In this document: positions 51,523-64,000 of the stretch, piece by piece | Layout of the letters: the number at the start of each line of letters is the position of its first letter | Numbering within the stretch: the first letter of the stretch is position 1 | DNA from: Streptomyces rimosus subsp. rimosus | GTDB taxonomy: Bacteria; Actinomycetota; Actinomycetes; Streptomycetales; Streptomycetaceae | Assembly: GCF_000720725.1 (NCBI RefSeq) | Contig: NZ_JOCQ01000005.1 | Coordinates: 62,001-126,000 of the forward strand | Length of the DNA: 64,000 bases | Direction of reading: 5' to 3' | Made by a program: the position numbers and the translations under genes | Notes under the pieces: generated by a model | The model's database searches: none | What the model saw: only the letters and a program-made list of their open reading frames with translations | What the model was told of the DNA's origin: nothing

Positions 51523-52020
51523 ATGTCGCCGAACCCGAACAGCGCAGAGGACAGCACGGCACCGCAGGACCTCCGGCTGCGCCGGGCGGAAGCGGCGGAC
51601 GCCGCCGAGATCACGAACGTCTTCCTCGCCTCGCGGGCCGCGGCCATGCCGTACCTGCCCAGGCTGTACAGCGACGAGCAGACCCGGTCCTGGATCGAGG
51701 CCGTCGTCCTGCCCGGCAGCACGGTGTGGGTGGCCGAGACCGGGGAGCAGCCCGGGATCGTCGGCTTCGCCGCGCTCGACGGGACCGTGCTCGACCACCT
51801 CTACCTGCGGCCGGACGTACGACGGCAGGGCATCGGCTCGGCCCTCCTCGCCGCCGTCAAGGAGGCCTCTCCGCACGAGCTCTCGCTGCACGTCTTCCAG
51901 CGCAACCAGGCGGCCCGCGCCTTCTACGAGCGCCACGGCTTCACCGCCGGGGAGCTGAACGACGGCAGCCGCAACGAGGAGAACGAGCCCGACGTGACCT
52001 ACCACTGGACCGCTCGCTGA
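51523..52020 (+). CDS. GNAT-family N-acetyltransferase
   Basis: 165 residues, one GNAT domain: LRRAEAADAAEITNVFLASR, LDHLYLRPDVRRQGIGSALL (acyl-CoA loop RRQGIG), LHVFQRNQAARAFYERHGFT. ATG 51523 with AGAAGAGAG upstream; an ATG at 51496 lacks a site. It sits between the M28 protease and the NRPS gene and could N-acetylate the peptide or give self-resistance. The substrate is unknown. Confidence 0.85.
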   Translation: MSPNPNSAEDSTAPQDLRLRRAEAADAAEITNVFLASRAAAMPYLPRLYSDEQTRSWIEAVVLPGSTVWVAETGEQPGIVGFAALDGTVLDHLYLRPDVRRQGIGSALLAAVKEASPHELSLHVFQRNQAARAFYERHGFTAGELNDGSRNEENEPDVTYHWTAR

Positions 52021-52171
52021 GGTGAAGGCCGGCCGGGCCCCGTAACGCCCGGCCGCACGCACCGCACATCCATCGACGACCGACGGGGACCGCACGGAAC
52101 CCGGCGCCTTCACACACCGGCAACGAGCGGCCCCCACCCGGGCGGCCGCGACGCGGGGGAGGAACGAAGAA

Positions 52172-59434
<7,263 letters not shown>

Positions 59435-59455
59435 CCTCCGCGGGGCCCCGTCCGC

Positions 59456-59512
59456 CCGCCGGCGCACACCGCGCCGGCGGCACCCGCCCGGACGCCTCGG
59501 CGCCCGGGCGGG
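59456..59512. terminator. Two hairpins at the NRPS/TEII convergent junction
   Basis: CCGCCGGCGC (59456-59465) pairs perfectly with 59471-59480 around a 5-nt loop, and CCCGCCCGG (59483-59491) with 59504-59512 around 12 nt. Both lie between the stops of the converging NRPS and thioesterase genes. Confidence 0.75.
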
Positions 59513-59523
59513 CGGTGACCGCC

Positions 59524-60300
59524 TCAGCCCGCGGCCGGCGCCGCGTGCTCCCGTACCGCGGCGGCGACCTCGGCCATGACCTCGGCCGGCCGGGCGTGCA
59601 GGAAGAAGTGGTCACCGGGCAGGACCCGGTGACGGAAGCCGCCGGCGGTCATCGCCCGCCAGCCGGTGATCCACTCCGGCCCCGCCAGCCGGTCGTCGGC
59701 TCCGCCCAGCGCCACGACCGGGCAGGGCAGTACGGTCGGCCGGACGTCCGTCATGTAGCGGGCCAGCAGACCGAGATCGGCCCGCATCACCGGCAGCAGC
59801 ATCTCCAGCAGTTCCCGGTGCTCCAGGACTTCGGCGGGCGTGCCGCCCAACTCGACGATCCCGCGCAGCAGTTCGTCGTCGCTCCGGTCGTGCAGCGGCA
59901 GCGCGACGGGGGCACCGGGCGGACGGCAGCCGGACGCCACCACGGCCCGCGGCAGCGGCCGGCCGGCCTGTGCCAGGCGCCGCGTCGTCTCGTACGCGAT
60001 CTGGGCGCCCATGCTGTGCCCCAGAAGCAGGAACCTCTCCTGTTCCGGGCGCCCCGCCAGCACCGCCAGGAAGCCGTCGACGACGTCGGCCATCGAGTCG
60101 AGCAGGGGTTCGCCGATGCGGGTGCCCCGGCCGGGCAGCTCCACCGGTACAAAACTCAGCCCCGGCACCTCCTGGGAGCGGGCCCAGGCGAGGTAGGCGC
60201 CCGCCGCGCCGCCGGCGTGCGGGAGACAGTAGACACGGACGGTCTCCGCTCCGGCCTCCGGGCCGGCGGCGTCCCAAGGTGTCCAACGATTCCGTGCCAC
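59524..60300 (-). CDS. Type II thioesterase (editing)
   Basis: 258 residues, stand-alone alpha/beta-hydrolase of the GrsT/RifR class: YCLPHAGGAAGAYLAWA, PVELPGRGTRI, nucleophile LLLGHSMGAQIAYE, acid in ALGGADDRLAGPE, His in LPGDHFFLHARP. It removes misprimed groups from carrier domains of the adjacent NRPS. GTG start with AGAAGGG upstream. Divergent from the asparagine-synthetase homologue. Confidence 0.93.
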   Translation of the reverse strand: MARNRWTPWDAAGPEAGAETVRVYCLPHAGGAAGAYLAWARSQEVPGLSFVPVELPGRGTRIGEPLLDSMADVVDGFLAVLAGRPEQERFLLLGHSMGAQIAYETTRRLAQAGRPLPRAVVASGCRPPGAPVALPLHDRSDDELLRGIVELGGTPAEVLEHRELLEMLLPVMRADLGLLARYMTDVRPTVLPCPVVALGGADDRLAGPEWITGWRAMTAGGFRHRVLPGDHFFLHARPAEVMAEVAAAVREHAAPAAG

Positions 60301-60438
60301 TGCATTCTGCCCTTCTGTGTTCCTGGATTTCCGTGCGGGCCGCGGCCCGCGGGGCGACCCTATTCGCGAATTCGCTCGGCGGCCAGCTCCGGCGTGCAGT
60401 CAATGCGGCTGCCCCGCACTCTCGTTGAAAACTTTTCA

Positions 60439-60468
60439 TTGACCTCGATCTGTTGCGTGGGCTAGCGT
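60439..60468 (+). promoter_or_regulatory. Promoter for the asparagine-synthetase-like operon
   Basis: TTGACC (60439-60444), 18-bp spacer, TAGCGT (60463-60468), giving a ~43-nt leader to the TTG start at 60518. It lies in the 217-bp gap to the divergent thioesterase. Confidence 0.65.
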
Positions 60469-60517
60469 CGGACCTGCATCTGTTGTTGTGCGGATGTGAA
60501 ACGGGGGACTCCTCAAC

Positions 60518-62401
60518 TTGTGCGGAATAGTAGGTGCTTTCTCCCTCGGTGGAGCGCATCGGATCGACGACCAGACCATTTGCCGGATGACCTCCGAACT
60601 AATTCACCGGGGCCCGGACGATCAGGGGTTCCACGCTGCCGACGGTATTGCGCTGGGATTTCGCAGACTCGCGCTGAACGACCTGGAGCGGGGTAATCAG
60701 CCGCATTTCTCGGAGGACCGCTCCCTGGTCTCCGTCTGCAACGGCGAGATCTACAACCACCGGCGGCTGCGTACCGCACTGGCCGAAAAGGGCCACCGGT
60801 TCCGCACCGGGTGCGACACCGAGGTGCTCGTCCACCTCTACCGCGAGTACGGCACCGGCCTCGTCGCCCACCTGGACGGCCAGTTCGCCTTCGCCGTGCA
60901 CGACGCCCCCGCCGGGCGCCTGCTTCTCGCCCGTGACCACGCCGGGATCGTGCCCCTCTTCTACACGGTCGTGGACGGACTGCTCCTCTTCGCCTCGGAG
61001 ATCAAGGCCCTGCTGCGCCACCCGGCGGTCCGCCCCCGCGTCGACCTCCGCGGCCTCGACCAGATCCTCAGCCTGCCGGGGCTCGTCAGCCCGCGCACCA
61101 TGTTCGAAGGCATCAAGGCCCTGCGGCCGGGGGAGAGGCTGATCGCCGACGCGTCCGGGGTGACCGTACAGCGGTACTGGGACCTGGACTACCCGGCCGC
61201 CGACGCCCTGGAGCCCCTGGACGCCGGCGGCATGGACACCGAACTCGCCTGCGCGGCAGAGCATATGACGACACTCCTGGACGACGCGGTGCGCGACCGG
61301 CTCGTCGCCGATGTCCCCGTGGGCCTCTACCTCAGCGGCGGTCTCGACTCCAGCCTCATCGCCGCGCTCGCGGCAGGCTCCCGGCCGGATCACGCCTGGC
61401 CGAGCTACTCCGCGGTCTTCCCCGGCCACGACTTCGACGAGAGCCCCCACCAGCGGCTGGTCGCCGCCAAGCTGGGCACCCGCCACCACGAAGTGCCCGT
61501 CCGGCACGGCGATCTCGCCGCTCAGCTGACCGCCATGGTCCGGCACGCCGAGACGCCCGTCCGCGAGTCGTACAACGTCTGCTCGATGATGCTGTCCCGG
61601 GCGGTACGCGCCGACGGCACCGTCGCCGTGCTCACGGGGGAGGGCGCCGACGAACTCTTCGGCGGCTACCCCGGGTACCGCTACGACGCCGCCGGACTCG
61701 GCGCCGCCCGGCTCAGCGGCCTCGACGCCGAACTGGAGCGGGAGATCCGGCACCGGATGTGGGGCGCCGACTTCGGCTACGAGACCGACCACCTCGTCGC
61801 ACAGGAATTCCGCCGCGACCTGTACTCCGACGATCTCGCCGACTGCTTCGACGAGTTCACCGTCACCTCCCAGCGCCTGGTCGACGCCGAGCGGCTGCGC
61901 GGCCGCCACCCCCTGCACCAGCGCTCCTACCTTGACTTCCACCTGCGGCTCGCCGACCACCTGCTCGGCGACCACGGCGACCGGATGGCCCTCGCCCACT
62001 CCGTCGAACTGCGCTTTCCGTTCCTGGCCCGCGGGGTCGTCGACCACGCCGCCGCACTGCACCCGGACCTGATGGTGGCCGGCGGGACGGAGAAGGCCGT
62101 ACTGCGGCGGGTCGCCGAAGGCCGCGTGCCCGGCGAGGTGCTGGCCCGCCCCAAGTTCGGCTTCCGCGGCCAGACCAGCAGCCACCTGCTCGCCGGCGGC
62201 GCCGACTGGTTCGAGGAACTGCTCGCACCGTCGGTGGTGCGCAAGCAGGGCTACTTCAACCCCGACACCGTGGCGGCCCTCGTCCGCCACCAGCGCGAAC
62301 AGGGTGGCCAGGTGCACGCCCACCTCGACACGGACTACCTGATGGTCATCGCGACATTCGCCCTCTTCGTCGAGGAGTTCGGCCTGCCGTGTATCGGATG
62401 A
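60518..62401 (+). CDS. Glutamine-dependent asparagine synthetase-family amidotransferase
   Basis: 627 residues. Class II glutaminase with nucleophile Cys2 (MCGIVGAFS), ELIHRGPDDQG, and VCNGEIYNHRRLR; synthetase domain with PP-loop YLSGGLDSSLIA (Ser273-Ser279) and LTGEGADELFGGYPGY. TTG is the start because Cys must follow Met immediately; GGGGGA lies 10 bp upstream. It has full length and both active sites, so it is catalytically competent. In NRPS clusters these enzymes make Asn or amidate a carboxylate of the product. Stop overlaps the racemase ATG by 4 bp. Asn synthesis versus tailoring cannot be decided from sequence. Confidence 0.93.
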   Translation: MCGIVGAFSLGGAHRIDDQTICRMTSELIHRGPDDQGFHAADGIALGFRRLALNDLERGNQPHFSEDRSLVSVCNGEIYNHRRLRTALAEKGHRFRTGCDTEVLVHLYREYGTGLVAHLDGQFAFAVHDAPAGRLLLARDHAGIVPLFYTVVDGLLLFASEIKALLRHPAVRPRVDLRGLDQILSLPGLVSPRTMFEGIKALRPGERLIADASGVTVQRYWDLDYPAADALEPLDAGGMDTELACAAEHMTTLLDDAVRDRLVADVPVGLYLSGGLDSSLIAALAAGSRPDHAWPSYSAVFPGHDFDESPHQRLVAAKLGTRHHEVPVRHGDLAAQLTAMVRHAETPVRESYNVCSMMLSRAVRADGTVAVLTGEGADELFGGYPGYRYDAAGLGAARLSGLDAELEREIRHRMWGADFGYETDHLVAQEFRRDLYSDDLADCFDEFTVTSQRLVDAERLRGRHPLHQRSYLDFHLRLADHLLGDHGDRMALAHSVELRFPFLARGVVDHAAALHPDLMVAGGTEKAVLRRVAEGRVPGEVLARPKFGFRGQTSSHLLAGGADWFEELLAPSVVRKQGYFNPDTVAALVRHQREQGGQVHAHLDTDYLMVIATFALFVEEFGLPCIG

Positions 62402-63159
62402 CCCACCCCGCCGCCCCCGGCGGCCGGACCGCCCCCGGGACCAGGCCGTACGGCGTGCCCTCGGCGCTGCCGCTGGTCGGCATCGTCGGCGGCATGGGCC
62501 CCCTGGCCTCCACCGAACTACTGCGCACCGTCTACCACAGCGGCGACGGACGCCGCGAACAGGAGACGCCCCGGGTCCTGCTGTGGTCCGACCCCGCCGT
62601 GGTCGACCGCACCGAGGCCATCGGCACCGGCGACCTCGAACCGCTGTACCGGGCCGTGGAGAACGCCGTGCGCGGCCTGGTGACCGCCGGCGCGGAACGG
62701 GTCGTCGTCGCGTGCGTCACGGCGCACAGGGTGCTCGGCGACCTGCCGCCCGACCTCCTCACGCGCTGTGTGTCCCTGGTGGACGTCGTCCACCAGGAAC
62801 TGATCCGCACCGCACGGCCGCACCTCCTGCTGTGCACCAAGGGCACCGCCCGGGCCGGCATCCTGACCTCCGGCCCGTACGCGGACCGGGCGGTGCCCCA
62901 CCTCGTCCCGCTCCGGCCGGACGACCAGGAGGCACTGCACCGCGAGGTCTACCACGTCAAGCGCGGCGGGGACCCGCTGCGCACGGCCGGCTTCCTCCGC
63001 GACACCCTGCCCCGTTACGGGGTGCGGTCCTACGTCGCCGCCTGCACCGAACTCCACCTGGTCACCCGGGCCGTCGCCGCCACGGGCCGGCCGGACGGGT
63101 TCTCCGCCATAGACCCGCTGACGGTCGTGGCCCAACGGATCAAGAACGGAGAGCTGTGA
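62398..63159 (+). CDS. Aspartate/glutamate racemase-family protein
   Basis: 253 residues. N-terminal VGIVGGMGPLASTELL; first catalytic Cys in VVVACVTAHRVL, where relatives have CNTAH, and second Cys in YVAACTELHLV. Both cysteines are kept, so cofactor-free racemisation is possible; the Asn-to-Val change next to the first may alter the substrate. ATG 62398 overlaps the synthetase stop (ATGA), and its own stop overlaps the next GTG by 4 bp. It would supply a D-amino acid (D-Asp, D-Glu or an amide relative) to the NRPS, which has no epimerase domain. Confidence 0.88.
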   Translation: MTHPAAPGGRTAPGTRPYGVPSALPLVGIVGGMGPLASTELLRTVYHSGDGRREQETPRVLLWSDPAVVDRTEAIGTGDLEPLYRAVENAVRGLVTAGAERVVVACVTAHRVLGDLPPDLLTRCVSLVDVVHQELIRTARPHLLLCTKGTARAGILTSGPYADRAVPHLVPLRPDDQEALHREVYHVKRGGDPLRTAGFLRDTLPRYGVRSYVAACTELHLVTRAVAATGRPDGFSAIDPLTVVAQRIKNGEL

Positions 63160-64000
63160 GCCACCCCACGACCCTGGAGCGCTGGGCCGACCACGTCGAG
63201 CGGGACGGGCAGGCGCCCGCCGTGGCCACCCCCGAACGGGAATGGAGCCGCGGCGAACTCGCCCGGTACACCGCCGGACTGCGGGCCCGGCTCGCCGCGG
63301 ACGCCGGATCGGGGCCGGCCCTCATCGCCTGCGCCGAACCCGTCCCGGTCATCGCGGCCATCCTGGCCTGCGCCGCCACCGGGCGGACGTTCGCCCCCGT
63401 CGACATCCGGCAGCCCGCGGCGCGCTGGGCCGCGCTGCTGGAGGACCTGCGCCCGGCCGTCATCGTCACCGACCGGGCCGGCGGCGACAGCCTCGGCCCC
63501 CACCACGGCCCCGCGGCCGGCCCGCCGGTCATCGACGCCGGCACCGTCGAGCCCGCGCGGTGGCGCGCGGCGGACTGGCAGGGCCTTGACGTACCCGACG
63601 CGGGATACGTCTACTTCACCTCGGGCACCACCGGACGCCCCAAGGGCATCAAGGGCAGCCTCCGGGCCGTCGAGCACTTCCTCGACTGGGAGACCACCGA
63701 GTTCGGCATCACCGAGGACACCCGCGTCTCGCTGCTCACCTCGCCCGGCTTCGACGCGTTCCTGCGCGACGCGCTCGTCCCGCTGCGCTCCGGGGGCAGC
63801 GTCCGGGCCGCCGCCCCCGGCGCCGTACCCGTCGCCGCCTCCCTCGCCGAGTGGCTGGAGAAGCAGGGCGTCGAGGTGCTGCACTGCGTACCCACCCTCT
63901 TCCGCACCCTGCGGGCCGCCGGCCTCACCTCCGGCTCCCTGCCCGCACTGCGCACCGTGCTGCTCGCCGGCGAACCCGTCCGGCCCGCCGATGTCGCCTG
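63156..64000 (+). CDS. NRPS adenylation domain protein, N-terminal part
   Basis: 281 codons, running off the window. Begins directly with an adenylation domain: TLERWADHVERDGQAPAVAT, YVYFTSGTTGRPKGIKGSLR, LTSPGFDAFLRDALVPLRSG, VLHCVPTLFRTL, LLAGEPVRPADV. The Asp of FDAF at the amine-anchoring position points to an amino acid. It could be a stand-alone loader or the start of a larger synthetase feeding the first C domain of the NRPS at 52172. GTG overlaps the racemase TGA by 4 bp, so it is in the same operon. Carrier or later domains cannot be seen. Confidence 0.9.
   Translation, partial: MSHPTTLERWADHVERDGQAPAVATPEREWSRGELARYTAGLRARLAADAGSGPALIACAEPVPVIAAILACAATGRTFAPVDIRQPAARWAALLEDLRPAVIVTDRAGGDSLGPHHGPAAGPPVIDAGTVEPARWRAADWQGLDVPDAGYVYFTSGTTGRPKGIKGSLRAVEHFLDWETTEFGITEDTRVSLLTSPGFDAFLRDALVPLRSGGSVRAAAPGAVPVAASLAEWLEKQGVEVLHCVPTLFRTLRAAGLTSGSLPALRTVLLAGEPVRPADVA

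Noticed and set aside
49093..52137. 1014-codon minus-strand open frame opposite the M28 protease and GNAT genes
   Set aside because: Both plus-strand genes have intact catalytic motifs; the minus translation is low-complexity Gly/Arg/Gln sequence.

Overview
The window is high-GC DNA with strong third-position G/C bias, mostly Shine-Dalgarno starts plus a few apparently leaderless ones, frequent GTG/TTG starts and almost no TTA codons. The gene content (NRPS genes, paired P450s, FCD-type GntR, PucR, SCO6745-family and DUF6234-type proteins) points to Streptomyces or a close relative, probably in an accessory, secondary-metabolite-rich part of the chromosome. I see no tRNA, rRNA, CRISPR array, transposase or phage module.

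Layout. 1-7.6 kb: a partial secreted carboxylesterase; two adjacent paralogues that carry different cell-wall-hydrolase-like heads on almost the same seven-repeat propeller; a large ATPase regulator. 7.7-10.8 kb: a small membrane protein, a frame-disrupted gene, a MerR regulator with a textbook operator in front of an EthD-like gene, and a Cys-rich zinc-ribbon protein. 11.2-17.5 kb: a compact biosynthetic operon (flavin/F420 oxidoreductase, adenylation-carrier-reductase mini-NRPS, two P450s); the synthetase gene holds two TTA codons, suggesting bldA control. 17.5-23.3 kb: regulators and small enzymes.

23.7-31 kb: a run of M19 dipeptidase, M20 amidohydrolase, GNAT, enolase-superfamily racemase and secreted S12 hydrolase, with a convergent PucR regulator. 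This matches the N-succinyl-amino-acid route that irreversibly converts D- to L-amino acids, here joined to D-amino-acid-releasing peptidases. 31.2-35.7 kb: an envelope locus (lipoprotein polysaccharide deacetylase, GT4 glycosyltransferase, NarL-type two-component system) in which the deacetylase and glycosyltransferase share a conserved ~100-bp promoter element. 35.7-47.1 kb: TetR/SDR, XRE/NmrA, acetyltransferase, APC permease plus an unknown protein, TetR/FAD monooxygenase and an S12 esterase, several with clear palindromic operators.

47.2-64 kb: an apparent NRPS cluster running off the right edge: ABC exporter, M28 membrane protease, GNAT, a dimodular C-A-T-C-A-T-TE synthetase, type II thioesterase, asparagine-synthetase homologue, Asp/Glu-racemase homologue and the start of a separate adenylation gene. 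The last three full or partial genes on the plus strand overlap by 4 bp each and form one operon. All functional statements rest on motifs and neighbours read by eye; no database search was run.
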